Below, piece after piece: positions 11,746-22,770 of a stretch of 64,000 nt of DNA. How positions within the stretch are numbered: the first letter of the stretch is position 1; the number at the start of each line of letters is the position of its first letter. The position numbers and the translations under genes are program-made. Source of the DNA: Okapia johnstoni. Its lineage: Eukaryota; Chordata; Mammalia; Artiodactyla; Giraffidae. Location: positions 99,267,461 to 99,331,460 of the forward strand of contig CM044307.1 of the NCBI GenBank assembly GCA_024291935.2. Direction: 5' to 3'. Below the pieces are notes generated by a model that worked only from the letters and a program-made list of their open reading frames with translations, did not search any database and was not told the origin of the DNA.

Positions 11746-13701
11746 TGTCAGTTAGTGTGTTGGAAGGAAGCGAAAGACATTTTTATAAGATGCTTGAGGA
11801 GTTCTGAATTTGATTTTCAGTTCAGAGAATAGCAAAATATTTATTCTTGAAATATAAGCAACAAGAATAGAATATAGAATTTTAAATGTTTCAAAAGCCA
11901 TAAAATATAATACAGAAGAAAAATGAGAAATGTGTTTTTGACCAGTGCAATTTTATAAATCAGTGATAGAATTAAAAGAGTTTAATTTGGACAGCATATG
12001 TTATTTCATATTTGCTATTTTTCTGTAATAAAAAGAAAGATGAGAAGCATGGTTGCAAAAGAGAAGAAATTTATTTCATTTACAGAAGAACTTAATTACA
12101 ATATATTCGCTAAATCCAAGTTTACTGAAATCTAAAGTCCGCTTTTAGCTTTTTGTACTCTAGATCCATGAGCATCTTTTAAATCAATTGGAATTGAATT
12201 CTTAAGCAAGAAAGGTTTGCTGGGAAATGCAATTTGGATGAGATGTCTAGAAATCAATGTGCTAGCATTAAACCAGTTCTCGTCTTTGTTTCCTTAGGCT
12301 TCTGTTTTATTTTCTCTTTTCCTGAACTTGTGGTTTTCCCTTTTAGCTTATGATCTCATTTGTACTGTATTGGCATGTTCTAAGAGGAAACAATATTATT
12401 ATTAGAAAAAAACATTGCTACATGCATTAAACGTCCCTCACTCGGTTATGTAAGCGTGGGGATTTCGGCCTGCTCTCAGCTCTCAATTGTGTTTGCTTCA
12501 CTGAATTATCTGTCTTTCCCAAAGTCCCTTGTGCCAAAGTATAGCCCAGGATGGAAGTTCTGAAAGAGCAAATCATGAATCATAGTAGTTGGTACAGTTT
12601 GGAATAAAATGATGAAAATTTATAAGCAGCACCTTAGGGTTACTATAGAAAACAAGAAATGGTCTTTGAATATGTGGTTTGACTTTTTCATTCTTACATC
12701 GATTGGCAACAAAACATTCACTAGAGCTGGAGGGCAAAAAAAGACATGAAAAAGGAAAGTCTGCCCATGAAATCTTGACAACGTCAGGGAAGAAACTTTG
12801 CATTTTCTTTCAGTATTCATAGGAGGGAATCTTGACTTGCTCAAAGGCTGGTTGTTATTTTACAGTTCATTAATCATTGAGTGTTAAAGGGCTGTGGAGG
12901 AGCTGGAGGAAGCTGGGGTCAGCCAGCCTGCAGACAGCCCATAATAATGACAGGTGGCAGAGGTCTTCAGCTGAGGGCGGGCAGCCTGGGCACAGGGACT
13001 GCGATGATTAGTCACCATAACGGATTGGTCTTGACATGCCCTCTGATTTCAAAGAAAGCAATGCTGAAACTTGCAAGTCCACTGATGTAATTATGTAATG
13101 CAAATGGCCTATTTTTCTAGATTTTTCCAAGTAACAAAAGCTGAGATGAACTGAAGAGATAATGACTAAATCAAAATGTACAAGAATGTTTCCTCTCCTT
13201 AAATAATTGCCAGTTGATCTACAAAAACATTTCAGGTTTGGCAAAATAATTCTCACTTGTTCAATAAGAAACATTATTACAATTATTTTACCACAGGTAT
13301 TTTTTTTTTTAGTTGCCTTCCAATTCTTTTTCTCTTATTTTTCCCTAAATTCAATCTGCAGACCTTGGCAATAAACGTTATATAGACTTGATTTGCAGAG
13401 TTCATATGGTCACAAATCCTGGCTATAAATGCATAACAAATTGTACTGTAACTTAATCAATATAACAGTTGAATGTTGCTTATAAAAACAATTTAAAAAT
13501 AGCTGGCACTTTCTTTGCAAGGGTCTTGTAACAAATATGCCTTCTTTCAGAGGGAAATTATTTATAAGTACCTAGAATTGAATGCCTTTCAAATGATAAC
13601 CAGACATTTTTGTGTTTATTTAAAGGATTTGGTGATACTTTTTATGTTTTAAAGTTTTACTCATCAATAATTGTTACTGTTTTATGTCTTAATGTAAAAA
13701 C
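11746..13701. other. Repeat-poor stretch, possible conserved non-coding DNA
   Basis: I recognise no ruminant SINE or LINE over nearly 2 kb. The segment near 12880-13300 is richer in GC at its left side and then carries 'taatta' (13088-13093) and a perfect octamer ATGCAAAT (13098-13105), as found in homeodomain and POU sites. This is suggestive only: conservation cannot be judged from one sequence. Frames of 60-90 codons overlap on both strands and show no domain. Confidence 0.3.
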
Positions 13702-13915
13702 GTGAAAGTGAAAGTCGCCCAGTCGTGTCCAACTCTTTGTAACCCCATGGACAATAGAGTCCATGGAATTCTCCAGGCCAGAATACTGGAGTGGGTAGCC
13801 TATACCTTCTTCAGAGAATCTTCCTGACCCAGGTTCGAACTGGGGTCTCCTGCAATGCAGGAAGATTCTTTACCAACTGAGATATCAGGGAAGCCAACTG
13901 AGCTATCAGGGAAGC
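13702..13915 (-). mobile_element. Bov-tA SINE with duplicated 5' head
   Basis: Reverse-complement Bov-tA ('gtgaaagtcgcccagtcgtg', 'gaatactggagtgggtagcc', 'gacccaggttcgaactgggg'). The tRNA-like head is present twice as a 21-base tandem repeat (13873-13893 and 13894-13914) with one mismatch. Confidence 0.92.
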
Positions 13916-15049
13916 TCTTTATGTAAAGAGCAGTATAATATATTGATAGAAAACTCAGTATTACATGTATTTAAGTGGAAATTTTGTTCATTTAGAATAT
14001 ATTGTCTTTCATATAGCACCTAACATGAAGCTTAATTTTGCATTTCATGATTAAAAGCTTCACTAAACAAAATGAATTATGCACAGTTAATTGCCAAGAA
14101 AATGTTTTAAAAGAATTAGAATGTAATAATGAATGTTGGTTTTAGACACATGAAATTTGGAAGCATTCATTTACTTATAAATAATTGAATTCCTAATTAT
14201 AAACCATTTTTCTATATATCCCATATACCGAAAAGGAAAAATGCTAACCTTTTATGGTCATTCACTTTGCTTGCAATATATGACTTTTTGATTATGAAAA
14301 AATGCTAATGTTTTCTTTATCAGAACCCCTGCTTTGTCTCTCCTTCATCTCCCTGACAACTATTCAAATTGTTTGCTGACATCCTGGTTAAGACTTATAT
14401 AACTGATCATAGCAAGTGCTTATGTCTTCCAAATTCTGCCTAGGGCAATATAAAAACCCAGCAGATAAATTATGGGTTGAACAAAGGGAGATTTATTACA
14501 TTTCTAAAAGGTTTCACCTCAGGATTTATTTAAATATTGGACTTCTCTAAGGCAATTGAAATAATTCAATTAACTTAAAAAAGACTTTCAGAAAGATATC
14601 CATATTTAGTTTTGGTTAATTCTTGTCATGTAGCTATTAGCACACTGGTGATGTTTTGAAATACCATTAAAACCAAATGAGAGCTTTCCAAGACCCCTCA
14701 ATGTTTATAATTTCTCAGAATTAGAAATATCATGAAATTATTCAGAAGTATTTATGGACTATCTAGAAAGTGAAAGGCACTGACAGAATGCAGAATAAAA
14801 AATATATACTAACAGTAACTGAACATTTGGCTTCTTATATATTTATCAACATTATTAAATAAATATATATTAAAATTTATGCATCAGTAATTAAAGTGAA
14901 AGGCAAAATATAAGAATAATAAAAGAAATGCATCCATAGGAATTAGAAAATGAAGGTAAGAATTACTTATCTTTGAAAATAACAATGAAAAATAACTGAA
15001 AATCCACAGTGTCGGTGACATATATGAGTGAAAACTAAAAAAGATAGTG
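13916..15049. other. Unrecognised AT-rich DNA
   Basis: No gene or repeat family recognised in about 1.1 kb. Confidence 0.4.
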
Positions 15050-15165
15050 CAGTAGAATGGAGATAAGTTTGAGCAAACTCTGCAAGATAGTGAAGGACTG
15101 GGAAGCCTGATGTGCCACAGTTTAAGGGATCGCAAAGAGTCAGACATGAATAACGAATAAACAAA
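15050..15165 (+). mobile_element. BovB LINE 3' end, diverged
   Basis: Matches the sense BovB end ('gagcaaactctgcaagatag', 'gaaggactgggaagcctgat', 'cgcaaagagtcagacatgaa') but with more differences than the other copies. Its 3' end faces the 3' end of the minus-strand BovB that begins at 15303. Confidence 0.75.
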
Positions 15166-15302
15166 TGGATATTTTAGAGGTCTTAAAAATGTAATAAATT
15201 AATGTTGATTTCTGGCAAATTTCTAGAATAGATTATTAAAAAAATATATCAGTTAATATTGTGTTTAGCTGCATAACAGAACTCTGACTGCTGTTACTTA
15301 AA

Positions 15303-16522
15303 GTTCAGTTCAGTTCAGTCATGTCCGACTTTTTGCAACAGCATGGACTGCAATATGCCAGACTCCCTGTCCAGCACCAACTCCCAGAGTTTGCTCAAAC
15401 TCATGTCCACTGAGTCGGTGAGGCCATCCAACCATCTCATCCTCTGTCATCCCCTTTTCCTCTCGCCTTCAATCTTTCCCAGCATCAAGGTCTTTTCAAA
15501 TGAGTCAGCTCTTCGCATCATGTGGCCAAAATATTATAGTTTCAGCTTCAGCATCAGTCCTTCCAGTGAATATTCAGGACTGATTTCCTTTAGGATGGAC
15601 TGGTTGGATCTCCTTGCTGTCCAAGGGACTCTCAAGAGTCTTCTCCAACACCTCAGTTCAAAAGCATCAATTCTTTGGTGGTCAGTTTCATTTATAGTCC
15701 AACTTTCATACCCATACATGCATGACTACTGGAAAACCCATAGCTTTGACTAGACAGACATTTGTTGGCAAAGTAATCTCTCTGCTTTTTTAATATGCTG
15801 TCTAGGTTGGTCATAACTTTTATTCCAAGTAGCAAGTGTCTTTTAATTTCATGGCTGCAGTCACCATCTGCAGTGATTTTGGAGCCCCCCAAAATAAAGT
15901 CTGCCACTGTTTCCACTGTTTCCCCATCTATTTGCCATGAAGTGATGGGCTCAGACGCCATTATCTTAGGTTTCTGAATGTTGAGCTTTAAGCCAACATT
16001 TTCGCTCTCCTCTTTCACTTTCATCAAGAGGCTCTTTAGTTCTTCTTCGCTCTCTGCCATAAGGGTGGTGTCATCTGCATATCTGAGGCTATTGATGTTT
16101 CTCTCAGCAATCTTGATTCCAGCTTTTGCTTCATCCAGTCCAGCATTTCTTACGATGTACTCTGCATATAAGTTAAATAAGCAGCGTGACAATATACAGC
16201 CTTGACATACTCCTTTCCTGATTTGGAAACAGTCTGTTGTTCCATGTCTAGTTCTAACTGTTGCTTCTTGACCTGCATACAGATTTCTCGGGAGGCAGGT
16301 CAGGTGGTCTGTTTTTCCCATCTCTTGAAGAATTTTCTACAGTTTGTTGTGATCCATACAATCAAAGGCTTTGGCATAGTCAATAAAGCAGAAGTACATC
16401 TTTTTTCTGCAACTTCTTGCTTTTTTGATGGTCCAGTGGATGTTGGCAATTTGATCCCTGGTTCCTCTGACTTTTCTAAATCCAGCTCAAACATCTAGAA
16501 GTTCACGGTTCACATACTGTAA
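15303..16522 (-). mobile_element. BovB LINE, 5' truncated, about 1.2 kb
   Basis: Reverse-complement BovB. It runs from the 3' end 'gttcagttcagttcagtc' through the C-terminal coding region, the reverse-transcriptase core and on to 'gaagttcacggttcacata', where homology to BovB stops. It is one of the longest BovB pieces in the window. The coding frame is interrupted (see the pseudogene entry). No target duplication was found. Confidence 0.92.
15692..16494 (-). pseudogene. BovB reverse transcriptase, broken
   Basis: This is the RT core of an RTE-clade LINE, which copies LINE (and SINE) RNA at nicked chromosomal DNA. Reading minus strand, motif A is visible as FIDYAKAFDCMDHNKL, followed directly by a TAG stop (plus-strand 'cta' at 16337-16339) where relatives have Trp. 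The same frame reopens as a 209-codon ORF (16321 to 15692) with the QGCILS block (relatives have P after S; here R), LRYADDTTLMAESEEEL (YADD catalytic motif), and the IDGETVETV and ITADGDCSHEIKR blocks. An extra T in the T-run near 15786-15791 shifts the frame before the C-terminal part. It is a dead copy. Confidence 0.85.
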
Positions 16523-17057
16523 CAGCATTTAATTTTTTTTGCAAAAGAAAGTCATCCTGACATTTATGATGATTCAATGATACCAATAGTGACTTGAATC
16601 CTTTTCTCATCCTGTATTTGTATCTTTCTTCCTCATACTCCTTACATTGTTGGTCTACTTCTTGATACATGTCTGTAAAAGATGTTTGCCAGCTAAATGG
16701 GTTCCTCTCTTTTTATCAGGAGGACAAAACAGAAGTCAACTTCTGCTTGCCTCTTATTATTCAGACTACACCGCATAGCCACCCTCCAAATACACACCAT
16801 TGCCCGTCATCAAGTGCTCATAATTTCCCAAGTTTAAACTTCTGCCTTATCTTGACCAAGATTTGTCTGGCTCATATCTTTCCCTGAAGGCCAAGAACAT
16901 CAGTTTGCTTCCAAGCAAAAACTACCACTAAAATGCAGAACACACCCACCTATCAGCATATGCTGAGAAGCGGCTGACCACAAGACAACCCTGTCCACCC
17001 TTGCAGAACATAGAGTGTTTACTTCCTCTTTTTTGCTGACTTCCTCTTACTTACTGC
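16523..17057. other. Unrecognised spacer between two BovB copies
   Basis: No gene or repeat family recognised. One 72-codon frame (16669-16887) has no recognisable features. Confidence 0.4.
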
Positions 17058-17562
17058 TTTGTTGTTGTTCAGTCACCAAATCGTGTCCGATTCTTTATGA
17101 CTCCGTGCACTGTAGTATGCCAGGCTCCTCTGTCCTCCACTGTCTCCCAGAGATGCTCAAATTCATATCTGTTGACTTGGTGATGCTATCTAACCATCTC
17201 ATCCTCTCCTGCCCTCTTCTCCTTTTGCCTTCAATCTTTCCCAACATCAGGGCCTTTTCCAGTGAGTTGGCTCTTCCCATCAGTGGCCAAAGTATTGGAG
17301 CTTCAGCGTCAGTCCTTCCAAAGAATATTAAGGATTGATTTCCTTTAGGATTGACTTCTTTGAACTCCTTGCAGTCCAAGGGACTCTTAAGAGTCTCCCA
17401 GCACCACAGTTTAAAATCATCAATTCTTCGGCACTCAGTCTTCTTAATGGTCCAACTCTCACATCCACACATGACTACTGGAGAAAATACAGCTTTGACT
17501 ATATGGACCTTGATCAGCAAAATGATGTCGTTTTTTTTTAATAGGCTCTCTAGGTTTGTCAT
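17058..17562 (-). mobile_element. BovB LINE, 3' part (first block)
   Basis: Reverse-complement BovB starting with a (GTT)n tail and 'cagtcaccaaatcgtgtcc', then C-terminal coding sequence up to 'ctaggtttgtcat'. It is interrupted there by the Bov-A2 at 17563-17827 and resumes at 17828. Confidence 0.9.
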
Positions 17563-17827
17563 GGAGAAGGCAATGGCACCCCACTCCAGTACTCTTGCCT
17601 GGAAAATCCCATGGATGGCGGAACCTTGTAGGCTGCAGTCCATGGGGTCGCTGAGAGTTGGACATGACTGAGTGACTTCACTTTCACTTTTCACTTTCAT
17701 GCATTGGAGAAGGAAATGGAAACCCACTCCAGTGTTCTTGCCTGGAGAATCCCAGGGATGCAGGAGCCTGGTGGGCTTCCGTCTATGGGGTCGCACAGAG
17801 TCAGCCACGACTGAAGCGACTTAGCAG
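17563..17827 (+). mobile_element. Bov-A2 SINE inside BovB
   Basis: Complete dimer: first Bov-A monomer from 'ggagaaggcaatggcacccc', linker 'cttcactttcacttttcac', second monomer to 'gactgaagcgacttagcag'. A perfect 13-base duplication of BovB sequence ('ctaggtttgtcat', 17550-17562 and 17828-17840) proves it inserted after the BovB. Confidence 0.95.
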
Positions 17828-18309
17828 CTAGGTTTGTCATAGCTTTCCTTCCAAGGAGCAAGTGTCTTTTAGCTTTATGGCTGCAGTCAGTGTCTGAAGT
17901 GATTTTGGAGCCCATAAAAGGAAAATCTGTCACTGTTTCCACTTTCCTCCCATCTATTTGCCGTGAAGTGATGAGACTGGATGCCATGATCTTAGTTTTT
18001 TTAATGTTGAATTTCAAGCCAGCCTTTTCACTCCTCTTTCACCCTCATCAAGAGATTCTTTAGTTCTTTTTTGCTTTCTGCCATTAGAGTGAAATCATCT
18101 GCATGTCTGAGGTTGTTGCATATCTCCTGGCAATCTTGATTCCAGCTTGTGATTTGTCTGCCTGGCGTTTCACATAATGTACTCTACATAGAAGTTAATT
18201 AATCAGGGTGATATGCTCCTTTCCTGATTTGGAACCAGTTACTTGTCCCATGTCTGGTTCTGTTGCTTCTTGACCTGCATACATATTTCTCAGGAGACAG
18301 GTAAGGTGC
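17828..18309 (-). mobile_element. BovB LINE, second block
   Basis: Continues the copy that starts at 17058: 'ggctgcagtcagtgtctgaa', the degraded YADD region near 18090, and 'ttgcttcttgacctgcatac'. It ends abruptly at about 18309, next to L1 sequence. The frame is shifted in several places. Confidence 0.88.
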
Positions 18310-18592
18310 TTGAATCAGCCATAGGTATATATATGTCCCCTCCCTTTTGAACCTCCTTCCCATCTCCCACCCCATCCCACCCCCTAGGTTGATACAGAGC
18401 CCCTGTTTTAGTTTCCTGAGCCATACAGCAAATTCCCATTGGCTATCTATTTTACATATGATGATGTAAGTTTCCATGTTACTCTTTCCATTTATCTCAC
18501 CCTCTCTTCCCCTCTCCCAATGTCCGTAAGTCTATTCTCTATGTCTGTTTCTCCATTGCTGCCCTTTAAATAAATTCTTCAGTACCAGCTTT

Positions 18593-19177
18593 CTAGATTC
18601 TGAATATATGCGTTAGAATATGATATTTATCTTTCTCTTTCTGACTCACTTCACTCTGTATAATAGGTTCTAGGTTCATCCACCTCATCAGAACTGACTC
18701 AAATGTGGTCCTTTTTATAGCTGAGTGATATTCCATTGTGTATATGTACCACAACTTCTTTATCCGTTCATCTGTCAATGGACATCTTTGTTGCTTCCAT
18801 GTTCTAGCTATTGTAAATAGTGCTGCAAAGAACAGTAGTATACATGTGTCTTTTTCGATTTTGATTTCTTCAGGGTATATGTCTAGGAGTGGGATTGCTG
18901 GGTCATATGGTGGTTTTATTCCAAGTTTTTTAAGGAATCTCCCTACCGTCTTCCATAGTGGCTGTATCAATTTGCATTCCCACCAACAGTGCAAGAGAGT
19001 TCCCTTTACTCCACACCCTCTCCAGCATTTATTGTTTGCAGACTTTTTGATGATGGCCATTCTGACCAGTGTGAGGTGATATCTCATTGTAGTTTTGATT
19101 TGCATTTCTCTAATAATGAGCGACATTGAACATCTTTTCATGTGTTTGTTAGCCACATGTGTGTCTCCTTTGGACAA
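18593..19177 (-). pseudogene. L1 ORF2 C-terminal piece
   Basis: A 194-codon open frame with the C-terminal signature of L1 ORF2p. The cysteine-rich motif [18 protein letters not shown] fits C-x3-C-x7-H-x4-C, and the block NSAIKRT-like 'MEYHSAIKR' and '[11 protein letters not shown]' follow as in other mammalian L1s. This region binds nucleic acid in L1 ribonucleoprotein particles. The frame is not continuous with the RT part, so no full protein can be made. Confidence 0.85.
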
Positions 19178-20014
19178 ATGTCTGTTTAGGTCTCTTTCCC
19201 ACTTTTTGATTGGGTTGTTTGTTTTTCTGATATTGAGTTATATGAGCTGCTTGTATATTTTGGAAATGAATCCTTTGTCAGTTGTTTCATTTGCTGTTAT
19301 TTTCTCTCATCCTGAGAGTTGTCTTTTCACCTTGCTTATAGTTTCCTCTGTTGGGCAAAAGCTTTTTAGGTCCCACTTGTTTACTTTTGTTTTTATTTCC
19401 GTTACTAGGAGGTGGGTCATAGAGGATCTTGCTTTGATTAACATCATCGAGTGTTCTGCCTATGTTTCTGTCTAAGAGTTTTATAGTTTCTGGTGTTACA
19501 TTTAGGGCTTTAATCCATTTTGAGTTTATCTTTGTGTATGGTATTAGGAAGTGTTCTAATTTCACTCTTTTACATGTAGCTGTCCAGTTTTCCCAGCACC
19601 ATTTATTGAAGAGACTATATTTGCCCCATTGTATATTCTTGTCTCCTTTGTCAAAAATAAGGTACCCATAGGTGTGTGGGTTTATATCTGGGCTTTCTAT
19701 CTTGTTCTAGTGGTCTGTATTTCTGTTTTTGTGCCAGTACCATACTGTCTTGATGACTGTAACTTTGTGGTTTAATCTGAAGTCAGAAAGCTTGATTATT
19801 CCAGCTCCATTCTTCTTTCTCAAGACTGCTTTGGCTAGCCAGGGTATTTTGTGTTTCCATATGAATTGTGAAATTTTTTGTTCTCGTTCTGTGAAGAATG
19901 CCATTGGTAATTTGGTAGGGATCACATCAACTCTGTAGATTGCATTTGGTAGTATAGTCATTTTCACAATATTGAGTCTTCCTACCCAGGAACATGAAAT
20001 ATCTCTCCATCTGT

Positions 20015-20545
20015 TTATGTCATCTTTGATTTCTTCATTAGTGTCTTATAATTTTCTGTGTACAGTTCTTTTTTCTCCTTAGGTAAGTTTATTCCTAGAT
20101 ATTTTATTCTTTTTGTTGTAATGGTGAATGGGATTGATTCCTTAATTTCTCTTTCTGATTTTTCATTGTTAGTATATAAAAATGCAAGTGATTTCTTTGT
20201 ATTGATTTTGTATCCTGCAACTTTGCTAAATTCACTGATTAGTTCTAGTAATTTTCTGGTACTATCTTTATCATTTTCTATGTACAGTATCATGCCATCT
20301 GCAAACAGTGAGAGCTTTACTTCTTCTTTTCCGATCTGGATTCCTTTTATTTCTTTTTCTTCTCTTATTGCTGTAGCTAGGACTTCCAAAACTATGTTGA
20401 ATAATAGTGGTGAAAGTGGACACCCTTGTATTGTTCCTGATCTTAGGAGGAATGCTTTCACTTTTTCTCCATTGAGAATAATGTTTGCTATAGGCTTATC
20501 ATATATGGCCTTTACTATGTTGAGGTAGGTACCTTCTATGCCCAT
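20015..20545 (-). pseudogene. L1 ORF2 reverse-transcriptase piece, active-site mutant
   Basis: A 176-codon open frame with RT motif B as [19 protein letters not shown] (first residue Ile where L1s have Arg) and motif C as FADGMILY. L1 normally has FADD; the second catalytic Asp is Gly here (codon on plus-strand 20294-20296). The downstream frame contains [12 protein letters not shown] thumb sequence and then shifts. Loss of that aspartate would abolish polymerisation even without the truncations. Confidence 0.85.
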
Positions 20546-21274
20546 CTTTTGAAGAGTTTTAATCCTAAGTGGCTGCTGAATTTTGTCAAAGGCTTTTTCT
20601 GCATCTGATCATGAGATGATCATATGGTTTTTATCTTTCAATTTGTTAATATGGTGTATAACATTGATTGACTTGCATATATTGAAGAATCTTTGCATTC
20701 CTGGAATAAACCCAACTTGATCATGGAGTATGAGCTTTTTGATGTGTTGCTGAAATCTGCTAAAAATTTTTTGAGGATTTTTGCATCTATGTTCATCAGT
20801 GATATTGGCCTCATAGAATGAGTTTGGAAATGTTCCTTTCTCTGCAAATTTTTGAAAGAGTTTTAGAAGGATAGGCATTAGCTATTCTCTAAAAGTTTGA
20901 TAGAATTTTCCTATGAAGCCATCTGGTCCTGGGATTTTGTTTTTTGTGGAGATTTTTGATCACAGCTTCAATTTCAGTGCTTGTAACTGGGTTGTTCATA
21001 ATTTCTATTTCTTCCTGGTACAGTCTTAGAAGACTGAACTTTTCTGATAATCTGTCCAGTTCTTCCAGGTTGTCCATTTTATTGCCATAGTTTTTCATAA
21101 TAGTCTCTTATAATTCTTTGTATTTCTGCATTGTCTGTTGTAACCTCTCCTTTTTCATTTCTAATTTTGTTGATTTTATACTTCTCTCTTTTTTTCTTGA
21201 TGAGTCTGGCTAAAGGCTTGTTAATTTTATTTATCTTCTCAAAGAACTAGCTTTTAATTTTATTAATCTTTACT

Positions 21275-21515
21275 ATCTTGCCATCTCTTCTTAATCTCTT
21301 TTGCTCCTGTTAGGTTCTTACTATTTCTGTCTTTTATCATGCTCGTTCTTACATGAAATATTCCCTTGATATCTCCAGTTTTCTTGAAAATATCTGTAGT
21401 TTTTCCCATTCTATTGTTTTCCTCTATTTCTTTGCTTTGCTCACTTCAGAAGGTTTTCTTATCTCTCTTTGCTCTTCTCCGGAACTCTGTATACTTATTG
21501 CTTATCCATTCCTTA
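21275..21515 (-). mobile_element. BovB LINE, upstream block
   Basis: Matches the antisense of BovB just upstream of the RT domain: 'gccatctcttcttaatctct', 'tgaaatattcccttgatatc', 'ctctatttctttgctttgct', 'ggaactctgtata'. I take it as the continuation of the BovB at 17058-18309, split by the L1. By comparison with other copies, several hundred bases between the two blocks are absent. Confidence 0.75.
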
Positions 21516-21707
21516 TAAAAACAAACCTTTTTTTTAGAATTTGATTTGGAGATTTTGATTTCTAAGATTGAAGAGCTCTCCCTATTGCAATAGTCTTTCT
21601 TTTAAATAACGTCTCTTGTTATCTAAGTCCAGATTTGTTTCTCTTTGCCCTTCACTGTCTGGTTTGAGGGAATAAGGAGAAAGGGCAATATTGGTATTGG
21701 GTATTAA

Positions 21708-22395
21708 GTCAACATTCAGAAAACTAAGATTATGGCATCTGGTCCCATTACTTCAGGACAAATAGATGGGGAAACAATGGAAACAATGAGAAACTTTATT
21801 TTTTGGGAGGCTCCGAAATCGCTGAATCTGGTGACTGCAGTCATGAAATTAAAAGATGCTTGCTCCTTGGAGAAAAGCTATGACCAACCTAGACAGCATA
21901 TTAAAAAGCAGAGACATTACTTTGCCAACAGAGGTCCGTCTAGTCAAAGCTATAGTTTTTCCAGTAGTCAAGTATGGATGTGACAATTGGACCATAAAGA
22001 AAGCTGAGCACTGAACAATTCATGCTTTTGAACTGAGGTGTTGGAGAAGACTCTTGAGAGTCCCTTGGACTGCAAGGAGATCAAACCAGTCAATCCTAGA
22101 GGAAATCAGTCGTGATTTTTCATTGGAAGGACTGATGCTGAAGCTGAAGCTCCAACACGTTGGCCACCTGATACAAAGAACTGACTCATTTGAAAAGACC
22201 CTGATGCTGGGAAAGATTGAAGGTGGGAGGAGAAGGGGATGACAGAGGATGAGATGGTTGGATGGCATCACCAATTCAGTGGACATGAGTTTGAGTAAAC
22301 TCCAGGAGTTGGTGAAAGACAGGGAAGCCTGGCATGCTACAGTCCATGGGGTTGCAAAGAGTCAGACTTGACTGAAAACGACTAAACTGAACTGA
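21708..22395 (+). mobile_element. BovB LINE, 5' truncated
   Basis: Sense BovB from 'tcaacattcagaaaactaag' through 'gactgcagtcatgaaattaa', 'aagcagagacattactttgc', 'tgctgggaaagattgaaggt' to the tail 'ctaaactgaactgatt'. It encodes only the region after the YADD motif and is broken by frameshifts and stops. It is inverted relative to the BovB at 17058-21515. Confidence 0.92.
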
Positions 22396-22639
22396 TTAGG
22401 TCATATGGGGTATCTGTGAAAGTTTATAAGCACTTGGCAGTGCTTAAGCAGAAGCTGGCCTATTTGCTGTTATTGTTATGTAAGGAAATCATTTATTCAT
22501 CAAGAAGAAGTTTTGGCTATATGATCTAAATGTTCTCTACAAATCTAGCAGAGTGGGATTCTAAGCATGATTCTTACATATCCTGAGATCAGGTTTCAGG
22601 CAGAATTAATATCTTATTTTAATCAGTTGGGAAAACATT

Positions 22640-22770
22640 TAGAGACAATAAAGTTTAAAATTATTAAGTTTAAAGTAATTCTAAAGTTTATTCTTTAGTT
22701 AAAGTTTAAAGTATTCTTTAAGTTTAAAGTAATTCTAAAGTAACTTTAAAGTTTAAAATAATTCTAAATT
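22640..22770. repeat. Imperfect tandem repeat of a TTTAAAG-type unit
   Basis: The words 'aagtttaaagtaattctaaa' and 'agtttaaagtattcttt' recur five to six times with variable spacing. The unit contains palindromic TTTAAA, so stretches can also pair with themselves. Confidence 0.7.

Larger units (their letters stand above)
18310..21274 (-). mobile_element. Ruminant L1 LINE, truncated at both ends
   Basis: The left end is the antisense of the bovine L1 3' UTR ('gaatcagccataggtatata', 'ccataca.caaattcccattggctatct'), followed by the end of ORF2 ('ctcacttcactctgtataat', 'gagtgatattccattgtgta'), then ORF2 back through the reverse transcriptase to about 21274. The 3' terminal bases and poly(A) are missing, and the 5' part (promoter, ORF1, endonuclease) is missing. 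It lies between two pieces of one BovB copy. Confidence 0.85.

Noticed and set aside
17058..22395. An RT gene cluster that might suggest a novel retroelement system
   Set aside because: All RT pieces fit known BovB and L1 families and are broken. No accessory gene accompanies them.
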